Under the pieces are notes generated by a model. That model was given only the letters and a program-made list of their open reading frames with translations. It made no database searches and was not told the origin of the DNA. Below are positions 10,046 to 17,465 of a stretch of 56,940 nt of DNA, in pieces. Source of the stretch: Pseudomonadota bacterium (GTDB taxonomy: Bacteria > Pseudomonadota > Gammaproteobacteria > CALCKW01); NCBI GenBank assembly GCA_039196715.1, contig JBCCUP010000028.1, positions 1-56,940 of the forward strand. Reading direction: 5' to 3'. Within the stretch, counting starts at the first letter, position 1. Each line of letters starts with the position of its first letter. Made by a program: the position numbers and the translations under genes.

Positions 10046-10918
10046 TCAGCGCGCTTCCGCGGAGGGTGTCGCCACGTGTGCGTCGAGTGCGCGCCGGTCG
10101 GCAGCCACGGTGACGCGGTTCATGCAACGGTGTTGCGGCAGGTAGTCGGCCACGGCGTAGTGCATGGTGACGCGGTTGTCCCACATCGCCATGTCGCCGG
10201 CTTTCCAGCGCCAGCGCACCTGGTCTTCGGGTCGGTTCATGTGGTTTGCGAGCCAGTCGCGCAATGCGGTGGACTCGTTGGTGGTCAGGCCGTCGATGTG
10301 GCTGACAAAGGCCTCGTTGAAGTTGAGGAAGGGGCGTCCGGTGACCGGGTGCGTGTCGAGCAGCGGTCGCAACCGGTGGCCAAAGCGGCCGACGGCGTCG
10401 TCGAGCCGGTGCTCGCCGGACCGATCGCCTTGCATCCCGGAGAAACTGTTGCGGAAGTCGCCGAGGTCGTGCACCGCACGGAGGCCAGCGAGGTGTTGTT
10501 TCATGCCCTCGGTCAGCCGGTCGTGGGCGGCGTAGGTGCTGGACCACAGCGTGTCACCGCCGCAGGCAGGGACCTCGCGCGCCACCAGAATCTAGGCGAA
10601 CGGTTGGTGCTGCTTGAAGGTCAGGTCGGTGTGCCAGCTGTTGGTGTCGGGCGGGGCGCCCGAGTTGTTTTCCAGCTTCACGATGTTCGGAAAGCCGCCG
10701 ACATGGGGGTAGAGCGGGTGCGGTGCGTCGATCTCACCAAAGTCGGAGGCAAACGCGAGGTGTGCCTCGGGTGTGATCGTGCACCCGCGGAAGAACACCA
10801 CCAGGTGTGCGAGCAGCGCGTCGTAGATGGCCTGCTGGTTCGCGGCATCGAGTGGCGTTGCGAAATCGACGCCGCGGATCTCTGCGCCGATGGCGGACGT
10901 CAGTGGGGTGATCTGCAT
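10046..10918 (-). pseudogene. TauD/TfdA-family 2-oxoglutarate dioxygenase interrupted by an in-frame amber codon
   Basis: Two pieces in the same frame together make a full-length TauD/TfdA Fe(II)/2-oxoglutarate dioxygenase of 290 codons. The first (10592-10918, 108 residues) carries the facial-triad HTD motif (His96, Asp98). The second (10046-10585) carries the family block AREVPACGGDTLW, the distal histidine (MHYAVADY, His253) and the 2-oxoglutarate arginine (CMNRVTV, about residue 268). They are separated only by a TAG at 10592-10594 (codon 109) where family members have a sense codon, probably a Ser TCG changed to TAG. Everything else is intact, so the lesion is recent, a sequencing error, or suppressed. 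Substrate unknown. Confidence 0.88.
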
Positions 10919-10982
10919 GCCGGCAGACTCCTTCGCGTTCTTGCGGGGTGCCTCCAGTGTCTACCAGGTGGAGCGTGTGCCG

Positions 10983-11696
10983 CTAGTGTTCGCTGGCGAT
11001 CGCGCCCAACAGCGTTGTGAGCATGTCGGGGCGCTCGACCATAGCGTCGTGTTTGGCGTCGATCTCGTGCGTCTGCCAGCCGGCGGTGGTGCGGACCTGC
11101 GCGTACTCGGCCTGAAACGGCGAGGGCACGTTGCGCACGCACGCGATGTAGTGGCGGTCGCGGACCTCGGCTTCGCGCCCGCTCAGCGTCACGCCTTCGC
11201 GGAAACTGCCGATCGGGTGTGGGGTGCACTGGCGCCTCAGCCAGGCTTTCAGGTCCGGATCGTCGGTCCAGGCGTCGAAGAGGTCCGGTTCGACCAGGAA
11301 GCCACCGTCGGCGGTTTGCGCTTCAAAGGCGGCCAGGCGCTCGGGGTTGGCATTCGCAAAAATCGCCACCCCACTTGTCTCCGGCACGAAAGCGTCGAGG
11401 TACACGAGCGACCGTATCGCCGCCGGCACCGCGGAGGCCACGCCGGTGATCACCAACCCGCCGTAGGAGTGACCGACCAGCACCACGTCCTCGAGCTCGC
11501 GCCAGCGCAGCACCGCGAGGATGTCCTCGACGTGGGTGTCCGGGGTAATGCCGGGGTGCGCCAGGTGGCTGCGCTCACCGAGCCCGGTCAGTGTTGGGCA
11601 GTGCACCGTGTGCCCGCGCGCCACCAGGCGAGCTTGCGTCGGTTGCCAGCACCAGCCACCGTGCCAGGCACCGTGGACGAGAACGAAGGTGGCCAT
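10983..11696 (-). CDS. Alpha/beta hydrolase (esterase/salicylate-esterase-like)
   Basis: A 237-residue cytoplasmic alpha/beta hydrolase of the small esterase group that resembles plant methylesterases and bacterial homologues (FVLVHGAWHGGWCW at the N-terminus, typical oxyanion-hole HG). The nucleophile is Ser77 in GHSYGG and the likely catalytic histidine is His216 (DAKHDAM). It lies 64 bases upstream of the dioxygenase pseudogene on the same strand and may share its transcript. Natural substrate cannot be told from sequence. Confidence 0.87.
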   Translation of the reverse strand: MATFVLVHGAWHGGWCWQPTQARLVARGHTVHCPTLTGLGERSHLAHPGITPDTHVEDILAVLRWRELEDVVLVGHSYGGLVITGVASAVPAAIRSLVYLDAFVPETSGVAIFANANPERLAAFEAQTADGGFLVEPDLFDAWTDDPDLKAWLRRQCTPHPIGSFREGVTLSGREAEVRDRHYIACVRNVPSPFQAEYAQVRTTAGWQTHEIDAKHDAMVERPDMLTTLLGAIASEH

Positions 11697-11745
11697 GCGG
11701 GACAGTGCCGACGGAACGGGTCAGTCAGTGTAGCAAGCAGGCCCG

Positions 11746-11759
11746 TGCGGCCGGCCGCA
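11746..11759. repeat. 14-base perfect palindrome
   Basis: TGCGGCCGGCCGCA lies in the 69-base gap between the hydrolase and the small membrane protein, just after the latter's stop. It could form a hairpin and act as a weak or rho-assisted terminator, but there is no T tract; chance is possible in GC-rich DNA. Confidence 0.35.
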
Positions 11760-11765
11760 GGTCGG

Positions 11766-12164
11766 TCAGGATGAAGTGGGCGGTGACTCGCGCACGGCGA
11801 GATACAGCGTCAGCGCAGCGAGCAGCGCGAACACCAATCCGCCGACGGCGGCGGCCTCGGGCCCGCCGAACAGCCCCATGAAAACCGCATCGTGTCCGTT
11901 CATGCACATCAAGCCTGCGGCACCGACGATCACCCACGTGCGCTGGCCACCAATCGCGCCAACCAGCGCAATCCCGATCAGCGTCAGTTGTCGGCCGAGG
12001 AAGGCGCCCGCGGTCTCGCCGAGCGACAAGGCTGGGCCGCTTAGGTTGGCGAGACCGGGGTTCAGTGTCGGGTTGACGTAGGCCGGCAGGGTCGCCGCGG
12101 CCATGGCCAGCGCCATGAGCCCAATCAGCAGGCGGGGGATCAGGTAGGGCTTTCTGAGGTCCAT
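11766..12164 (-). CDS. Small membrane protein, four predicted TM segments
   Basis: A 132-residue protein beginning MDLRKPYLIPRLLIG with four hydrophobic segments (about 9-30, 52-72, 76-93, 100-124). It resembles DUF4267-like small membrane proteins, but I cannot assign a function. An upstream in-frame start at 12185 would overlap the preceding gene's stop; the ATG at 12164 is preferred from the hydrophobic profile. It is the last gene of the minus-strand run beginning at the propeller gene (15658), so it may be cotranscribed with that module. Confidence 0.7.
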   Translation of the reverse strand: MDLRKPYLIPRLLIGLMALAMAAATLPAYVNPTLNPGLANLSGPALSLGETAGAFLGRQLTLIGIALVGAIGGQRTWVIVGAAGLMCMNGHDAVFMGLFGGPEAAAVGGLVFALLAALTLYLAVRESPPTSS

Positions 12165-12185
12165 GTCGTTGTCTCGGGCGTGCAC

Positions 12186-12746
12186 TCAGAAATCGACGGT
12201 CAGCGCGCCGCCGTCGGCCTTGATCTTCGTGAGGTCGGTGCCGTCGCCAATGGTGATCAGCAGGCCGCCGGTGTCGAAGCTGAATTCGCTCGCCATGCCC
12301 TGGACGAAGGCGCCGGCGGTCGACAGCGCAGTGCCGGGGGCGATGATGTCGACCGTGGCCGCGAAATCGGCGTGTGTGGCGTCCGACAGGCGCGCGCTGT
12401 CCACCGGCGCATCAAGGCTGATGTAGTAGCGGTCGAAAGTCGTTTCGTCGTACTGCGTGATCTGCAGTTTCGCGAGATCCGCCACAAGCGTCAGGGTTAC
12501 GCTATTGGCAGTGAGGTCGACGTCGTACACGTTGAAGGCAAAGCCGGGCAGTTCGACGGTGTCGCCGATCGTGACCGGGCCCTTGGCGTCCACGGTCATC
12601 TGCGCGCCGCCGGTGGCGGTGCTGTTCTGGAAGGTGTTGACCGCCACCTCGAGTGTGCTGGCGTCGCCCGCGAAGGCGCCGGGGGTGCCGAGGACGAGCG
12701 CCGCGCCGAAGCAGGCAGCACGCCTGCAGCTAAGGTGGGTGTGCAT
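12186..12746 (-). CDS. Secreted protein of unknown function
   Basis: A 186-residue protein with a clear signal peptide (hydrophobic core about residues 9-25, cleavage after GAFA). The mature part is rich in Thr, Val, Ala and Asp with alternating hydrophobic residues, so probably all-beta, and has no cysteines. No family is recognised. It is 21 bases upstream of the small membrane protein and 50 bases downstream of an NTF2-like gene. The shared periplasmic location with the neighbouring propeller and Ig-like proteins is suggestive, but no catalytic motif is visible. Confidence 0.72.
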   Translation of the reverse strand: MHTHLSCRRAACFGAALVLGTPGAFAGDASTLEVAVNTFQNSTATGGAQMTVDAKGPVTIGDTVELPGFAFNVYDVDLTANSVTLTLVADLAKLQITQYDETTFDRYYISLDAPVDSARLSDATHADFAATVDIIAPGTALSTAGAFVQGMASEFSFDTGGLLITIGDGTDLTKIKADGGALTVDF

Positions 12747-12796
12747 GAGGGGACGTGCTCCGTGTCATGGTGTCGGGGTTGGCGTGTGTGCGGTTG

Positions 12797-13294
12797 TCAA
12801 GCGCGGCCGTGGTAGGCCTGGCTGACGGCAAAGCTGTCTTCGAACCAGTGCCAGAGCACCACCTGGCCGTCGCGGACCTTGGCGCGCAGCGCGAAGGTGA
12901 ATTCGCCGATCTCCTGGCCCGAGTGTGGGGTGATGCCGTTCATCTTGCCGAACACCGCGACGGTGTCGCCCGAGGCGAAGGCGTCGGTGTTTTCCCACAA
13001 GGTCGTGGTGAGGTTGGTGGAGAACACGCCGAGGAAGTCGAAGATGGCCGCCTTGCCGCGGGTCTCGCCGATCCAGGGCAGTGAGGTGTCACCCTCGTTG
13101 TGCCACACCATGTCGTCGGCCATGAGCGCGGACATGGCGTCCATGTCGCCGCTTCCCATGGCGCCCATGAAACCCATCACGGTGTCGTAGCTGGCCTGGC
13201 TGGTACTGTCCATTGTCTGTGCTCCTGCGTGTCGGCTGAGGGTCAGCGCCAGGGCGGCGCCGAGTGTGGTGGTCAAGACGGTGCGTCGGTTCAT
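12797..13294 (-). CDS. Secreted SnoaL/NTF2-like protein
   Basis: A 165-residue protein. The ATG at 13294 gives an N-terminus MNRRTVLTTTLGAALALTLS, a signal peptide with twin arginines that may use the Tat pathway. Residues 33-160 are a SnoaL-like NTF2 fold (MGAMGSGDMDAMSALMADDMVWHNEG, then FALRAKVRDGQVVLWHWFEDS). Such domains bind small hydrophobic ligands or act as isomerases or hydrolases; none can be assigned. It lies 34 bases after the Ig-like protein gene and is probably the third gene of that operon. Confidence 0.82.
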   Translation of the reverse strand: MNRRTVLTTTLGAALALTLSRHAGAQTMDSTSQASYDTVMGFMGAMGSGDMDAMSALMADDMVWHNEGDTSLPWIGETRGKAAIFDFLGVFSTNLTTTLWENTDAFASGDTVAVFGKMNGITPHSGQEIGEFTFALRAKVRDGQVVLWHWFEDSFAVSQAYHGRA

Positions 13295-13328
13295 GGCTGA
13301 AATCCTCGGTCTCTGGGTGTCGGGGACG

Positions 13329-14411
13329 TCACGCCGGCGGCAGCGCCAGCGTGCGGGTGGTGTTCGGTGTCGCGGCGGCTTCGCCGTTCGGGTGGTCGAG
13401 CCGCTCGCGGAAGTTGTTGCCCGCGACGTCTTCAAGACGGGGGTCCACGCGCACCTCCACCTGATGGCTGGCCCACGGCCGGTGTGGCACGAAGCGCCAG
13501 CCGCGTTCGCCGGCGTCGAGTTGCACCTCGCCCGGCACCGGCGTCGCCGGGTTGTCCCAGACGGTGATGGCGTCGCGGGCCTGTGCGGCATCGAAGGCTC
13601 TGTCGAAACCGATCAGCAAAGCGTCGTGGCCACCGCGCCGCGGCGGGGTGATGGTCCAGTGGTCGACCCGCGGTCGGCTGCGCAGAGCGCCTGTGACGGT
13701 GAAGCGGTGTTCGAACCGCGGTGCCGTGCCGCGGCCGTCAGCGCTCGGCCACCCGGCCTCGACCACCAACGCGTACTGCTGGCCGTCCACGAGCGCCGGC
13801 CCGAGCGTGCGGTTCTGTGCTACGCCACGCTTGATCCGGCCCGGGTCCAGCAGCACGGTCAGGCGGGTGCGCTCTCGGTTCCAGAGCTCCTGCTTGAACG
13901 CCATAAACGCGGCGGGGTCGGCCTTGCCGTTCGCGTCCACCAGCCTAATGAAGTCGTGCGCGCGGTGGGGCTGCATCGGCGTCGAGAAGTGCAGGTAGAA
14001 TCGCAAGGTGTTGGCGGGGAGCTGTGCGCCACTCGGGTAGGCGGCGGTCACGGCTGGCGCGGTGAGCGCCGTTTTCCGCGGCACCACGAACACCACGAGA
14101 GCGTCGCCGACACGCACGGTGTAGGGCTGTTCGGGTTCGAACGGAAACGCGGGGTGAAACGCGATGTCGTCGGGCGACACCTGATGTTGGCCGGCGATCG
14201 GTGTCCGGTGTGTGCAGCACGCGCTCGCGTCACCGACAAACACCTGTAGCGCGGCGCGTGCGTTCTCGGCGGACCCCGTTGGCAGGCTGAGCCGCACCGG
14301 CGCATGCGCGTGCGTGGGCAGGCTCAGGTCGGGGCCCTCGCTGCCGGTCGCCGCGAGCGGGGCCACACCGAGCACACCGGTCCCGAGGAGCATGGCTCGC
14401 AGGCAGCGCAT
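13329..14411 (-). CDS. Secreted SbsA-type Ig-like domain protein (module copy A)
   Basis: A 360-residue predicted secreted protein with an N-terminal signal and at least two Ig-like beta domains of the SbsA/Big_5 kind (YPSGAQLPANTLRFYLHFSTPM near residue 125; LIGFDRAFDAAQARDAITV near 270; LEDVAGNNFRERLD near 335). A conserved block ELWNRERTRLTVLLDPGRIK lies near residue 180. The copy B protein (32586-33677) matches in length, order and motifs. Copy A has an N-terminal CC-T-H plus H-rich stretch (ACCTHR, GQHQ, FHPAFPF) that copy B lacks. It starts 14 bases after the propeller stop, so they are cotranscribed. Function unknown. Confidence 0.85.
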   Translation of the reverse strand: MRCLRAMLLGTGVLGVAPLAATGSEGPDLSLPTHAHAPVRLSLPTGSAENARAALQVFVGDASACCTHRTPIAGQHQVSPDDIAFHPAFPFEPEQPYTVRVGDALVVFVVPRKTALTAPAVTAAYPSGAQLPANTLRFYLHFSTPMQPHRAHDFIRLVDANGKADPAAFMAFKQELWNRERTRLTVLLDPGRIKRGVAQNRTLGPALVDGQQYALVVEAGWPSADGRGTAPRFEHRFTVTGALRSRPRVDHWTITPPRRGGHDALLIGFDRAFDAAQARDAITVWDNPATPVPGEVQLDAGERGWRFVPHRPWASHQVEVRVDPRLEDVAGNNFRERLDHPNGEAAATPNTTRTLALPPA

Positions 14412-14425
14412 GGGTCCGATGCGCC

Positions 14426-15658
14426 CTACTGGGCCTTGTCGGTGTAGTACTGCGGAAAGTCGAACTCGGCCACGAGGTTGTGCAAGCGGTTCGGGAAACT
14501 GTTGAAGTTCGAGTCCATGTTCAAGCTGCCGGTGTAGAGGTCGCGGGTGAGCGAGACGAACAGGTGCTCGCCCAGTGTGTCGATGTGCAGCGACATGCCG
14601 TCGAACATCACGGCCTTGCCGGTGTCACCGACCGGCATGATCGGCATCAGGTCCGACTTCCCGCCGCGTGGCAAGTCGCCCTGGGTGTAGGCGGTCGCGC
14701 CGTTCAGGCTCTCGACCGGGATGACGTGGGGTGAGCGGCTGTTGTTGGTCAGGAACAGCATCTCGCCGGCTTGGGAGGTGTAGGACACCATGTCGATCGG
14801 CTGGCCGTTGCCGTAGTCCATGATCGTGCGCGCGGCGATCTTGGCGCCGTCGACGATCTCGTCCAGCGCGATCAACACGATCGGGCTGCAGGTGTAGGCC
14901 GCGACGAGGTGAGGGGAGCCGTCGATCTCGTGGATCGACATCGCGCGAATGGGCGCTCGGGTTTCGAACTGGTCGTGGGAGATGTGGTACATCTCGACGT
15001 TCGCCGCGGCCTGGCTGCCGGTGAACGGCACCGGCACACGGCGCAGGGTCGAGAGGAAGTTGTCGAAGGCGACGCCCGAAACGAAAAGCTCGCCGTCGTG
15101 GTAGACCATGTCCATGATCGCGAGCGAACTCAAGCGGATGTTGCCCTTGGCGAGGTCGCGCACTTCAGGCGGGCTCTTGCCCAGGCCACGTGGGCGGAAC
15201 GTGGTCTCCTGGTCGGGGTAGTGGTCGAGCGGCTGCTTCTGGAACGTCAGCGCGCCGAGGTCCACCAGGTCAATGTCGCCGGATTGGGTCACGCGCAGCA
15301 CCGCTGGCGCCGATTCGAAGTTGCCGATGCGTGTGACCGAGACGTAGATCTCCGCCGAGACCGGGTGCACCGCCATGTCGTTGATGGCGAGCGCGCGCGG
15401 GCCCACGCCCAGCACGTCCGCGAGTTTGATGTCGATGTCGGCGATGTTGACCGGCATCACCTGCGCCGGCGCCGTGGCCCCGGTCAGGTCGAAGGCGTAG
15501 ATCGCGCCGCTGTAGTTGTCCCCGACAAAGAGCGTGCCGTCGTCCGAGAAGGTCAGAGCGCCCGCGAATTTCAGGTCGAGTGGGGTGTCGTCGGCGGATA
15601 CCGCGGCGCCGAGGCACAGGCTGAATACTGCAAGGGCGGCTTTCACGGTTCGCAACAT
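14426..15658 (-). CDS. Secreted beta-propeller-like protein (module copy A)
   Basis: A 410-residue predicted periplasmic or secreted protein. ATG 15658 follows a good AGGAG ribosome-binding site and gives a signal peptide ending near AVSA. The body is made of propeller-like repeats (LTFSDDGTLFVGDNYSGAIYAFDL, AINDMAVHPVSAEIYVSV, DMVYHDGELFVSGVAFDNF, SLHIDTLGEHLFVSLTRDL). Copy B at 31360-32586 shares INDMAVH, GELFVSG, STLRR, ETRAPI and the CxPIV block, with almost the same length. It is first in a minus-strand operon with the Ig-like protein and diverges from a LysR regulator. No known enzyme motif was recognised. Confidence 0.85.
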   Translation of the reverse strand: MLRTVKAALAVFSLCLGAAVSADDTPLDLKFAGALTFSDDGTLFVGDNYSGAIYAFDLTGATAPAQVMPVNIADIDIKLADVLGVGPRALAINDMAVHPVSAEIYVSVTRIGNFESAPAVLRVTQSGDIDLVDLGALTFQKQPLDHYPDQETTFRPRGLGKSPPEVRDLAKGNIRLSSLAIMDMVYHDGELFVSGVAFDNFLSTLRRVPVPFTGSQAAANVEMYHISHDQFETRAPIRAMSIHEIDGSPHLVAAYTCSPIVLIALDEIVDGAKIAARTIMDYGNGQPIDMVSYTSQAGEMLFLTNNSRSPHVIPVESLNGATAYTQGDLPRGGKSDLMPIMPVGDTGKAVMFDGMSLHIDTLGEHLFVSLTRDLYTGSLNMDSNFNSFPNRLHNLVAEFDFPQYYTDKAQ

Positions 15659-15771
15659 GGGCGGATCTCCTGAAAAGGGGCACAATGCCGGCACGACTGT
15701 GCAGTCTACGTCCGGCGTTGGGCCTGGACTATGGGCTGAAAACCGAAACCCCTGATCTGCGAGACCGAACA

Positions 15772-16656
15772 ATGATTGATCACCTCAGGCACATGGCGGT
15801 GTTCGCCCGCGTGGTGGAGGAAGGGTCGTTTCGCGCGGCGGCCAAACAGGTCGGGCTCGCGCCGTCGCGCATCAGCGAAACTGTCTCGGAGCTTGAGAAA
15901 GTCCTCGGGGTAACGCTGCTGTATCGCAGCACGCGAAAGCTTGCGTTGACCAACGAGGGCCGCATCCTTTACGCGCGTGTGTCGGAGATGCTGCGCAGCG
16001 CCGAGTCGGGCCTCGACGAACTCAACGCCTTGTCGGAGGAGCCCTCGGGTGCGCTGCGCATCTCGATGCCCGCGTTTCTGGCGCAGGGGCCGCTGTCCAC
16101 CGCGATTGCGCAGTTCGCGTTGCGCCACCCGAACGTCAGTTTCTCGGTGTCGTACACTGACCACCGTGTGCGCCTGGTCGAGGACGGCTTCGACATGAAC
16201 ATTCGGGTCGGCTGGCTCGACGAGAGCGCGATGATGTCGCGCAAGCTGGCCGAGGGTCAGCGCTACCTCGTCGCGGGAGTGGCCTACGCACAACGCAAGG
16301 CCGGACCCACGCAACCGAGCGACCTCGAGGCGTGGGACTGGATTCGCTTCGAGCAGCGCTCGGACACCACCGAGTTCACGTCGGCCACGGGCGAGATCGA
16401 AACCGTCACTGGCAAAGCGCAGATCACGGTGGACAGCATCGAGGCGGTCTACCACCTCTCGACCCAGAACGTCGGTGCCACGGTGTTGCCGTCTTTCCTC
16501 GCACAACGCGGCATTGACGAAGGCAAACTGGTACGGCTGCTGCCCGAGTGGTCGCTCGCGCCGCTTGGCATCTACGCCGTCTGGCCCGACAAATCGCGCC
16601 GCGAGAGCCTGACGCTGCTGTTTGTCCGCTTCCTGGCCGACCAGGGGCTGTGCTGA
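15772..16656 (+). CDS. LysR-family transcriptional regulator
   Basis: A 294-residue LysR regulator starting MIDHLRHMAVFARVVEEGSF. The N-terminal winged helix-turn-helix (residues 1-60; AAKQVGLAPSRISETVSELE, then RSTRKLALTNEG) is followed by a substrate-binding domain (from about 88). It diverges from the propeller gene across a 113-base region (15659-15771), the standard LysR arrangement, so it probably controls the propeller/Ig-like operon. The effector is unknown. It converges with the iron ABC operon at its 3-prime end. Confidence 0.93.
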   Translation: MIDHLRHMAVFARVVEEGSFRAAAKQVGLAPSRISETVSELEKVLGVTLLYRSTRKLALTNEGRILYARVSEMLRSAESGLDELNALSEEPSGALRISMPAFLAQGPLSTAIAQFALRHPNVSFSVSYTDHRVRLVEDGFDMNIRVGWLDESAMMSRKLAEGQRYLVAGVAYAQRKAGPTQPSDLEAWDWIRFEQRSDTTEFTSATGEIETVTGKAQITVDSIEAVYHLSTQNVGATVLPSFLAQRGIDEGKLVRLLPEWSLAPLGIYAVWPDKSRRESLTLLFVRFLADQGLC

Positions 16657-16670
16657 CCCCTGCAGGGCTG

Positions 16671-16687
16671 GCTGACTGCGTGTCAGC
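16671..16687. terminator. Possible hairpin between convergent genes
   Basis: GCTGAC-TGCGT-GTCAGC forms a six-base-pair stem in the 38-base gap between the convergent LysR and ABC ATPase stops. There is no T tract, so it is at most a weak bidirectional terminator. Confidence 0.35.
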
Positions 16688-16694
16688 GCCACTG

Positions 16695-17465
16695 TCAGTG
16701 CGGTAGGGCCACCAGCGAGCCGTCGGCGCGTGTCATCACCTCCATGTCTGCGTCAAAAACCTCTTTCAATAAGGGCGGTTTCATGAACACGTCAGGCGCG
16801 CCGTCGAAGGCGACGCGACCGTCACGTAGGGCGACTATGTGGTCGCAAAACCGCGCGGCCAGGTTAATGTCGTGGATGATGACAACGGCGCCGCGTCCAT
16901 CCGTCTTGCACTGTTGCCGGACCAGGCCGAGTATGTCCATTTGCGTTGCAATATCGAGGGCCGACGTCGGTTCGTCGAGCAGCAAACAGCGCGCATCCTG
17001 TGCGATCAGCAGGGCGAGCCAGGCGCGTTGCGCCTCGCCGCCTGACAAGGTGTCGACGCGCTGCTGCTGCAGGTGATCCAGACCACACACTCGGAGTGCG
17101 CGGTCGACGGCGGCGGCATCGTCGGGTCCTGGCCGACCCAAAGCGCCGTGCCATGGGTAGCGACCCAGAGCCACCAGCTCCTGGATCAACAAGCCCTCGG
17201 CCAGCGGCAGCGTTTGCGGCAGGTACGCGACGTTGCGCGCAAAGGCGTCGTGTGGCCACGACGCCAGCGGGTGTCCGTCGAATTCGATGTCCCCGGCCCC
17301 AGCGGTTGTCTGGCGTGCGATGACCTTCAGCAGGGTGCTTTTGCCCGAACCGTTCTTGCCCACCAAGCCTGTGATGGCACCGGCCTCGAAGGTGACTGTG
17401 ATGCGGTCGAGCAGCCGTCGCGATGGCACGTCGACGCACAGATCTGTGAGCTTGAACAGGGTCAT
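16695..17465 (-). CDS. Iron-siderophore ABC transporter ATPase (FhuC/FecE-type)
   Basis: A 256-residue ATPase that powers ferric-siderophore import. Walker A GKNGSGKST is at residues 36-44, the LSGGE signature at 140-144, Walker B with catalytic Glu165 in LLLDEPTSALD, and the switch His in IIHDINLAARF. The overall pattern (RYPWHGALG, DIATQMDILGLV) is of the FhuC/FecE/BtuD group. Its ATG overlaps the permease stop by four bases (ATGA), showing translational coupling. It is the last gene of the minus-strand iron operon. Confidence 0.93.
   Translation of the reverse strand: MTLFKLTDLCVDVPSRRLLDRITVTFEAGAITGLVGKNGSGKSTLLKVIARQTTAGAGDIEFDGHPLASWPHDAFARNVAYLPQTLPLAEGLLIQELVALGRYPWHGALGRPGPDDAAAVDRALRVCGLDHLQQQRVDTLSGGEAQRAWLALLIAQDARCLLLDEPTSALDIATQMDILGLVRQQCKTDGRGAVVIIHDINLAARFCDHIVALRDGRVAFDGAPDVFMKPPLLKEVFDADMEVMTRADGSLVALPH

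Noticed and set aside
10046-10585. Second half of the dioxygenase as an independent gene starting at GTG 10585
   Set aside because: It lacks the HTD half of the active site and lies in the same frame as the first half, so it is part of one interrupted gene.
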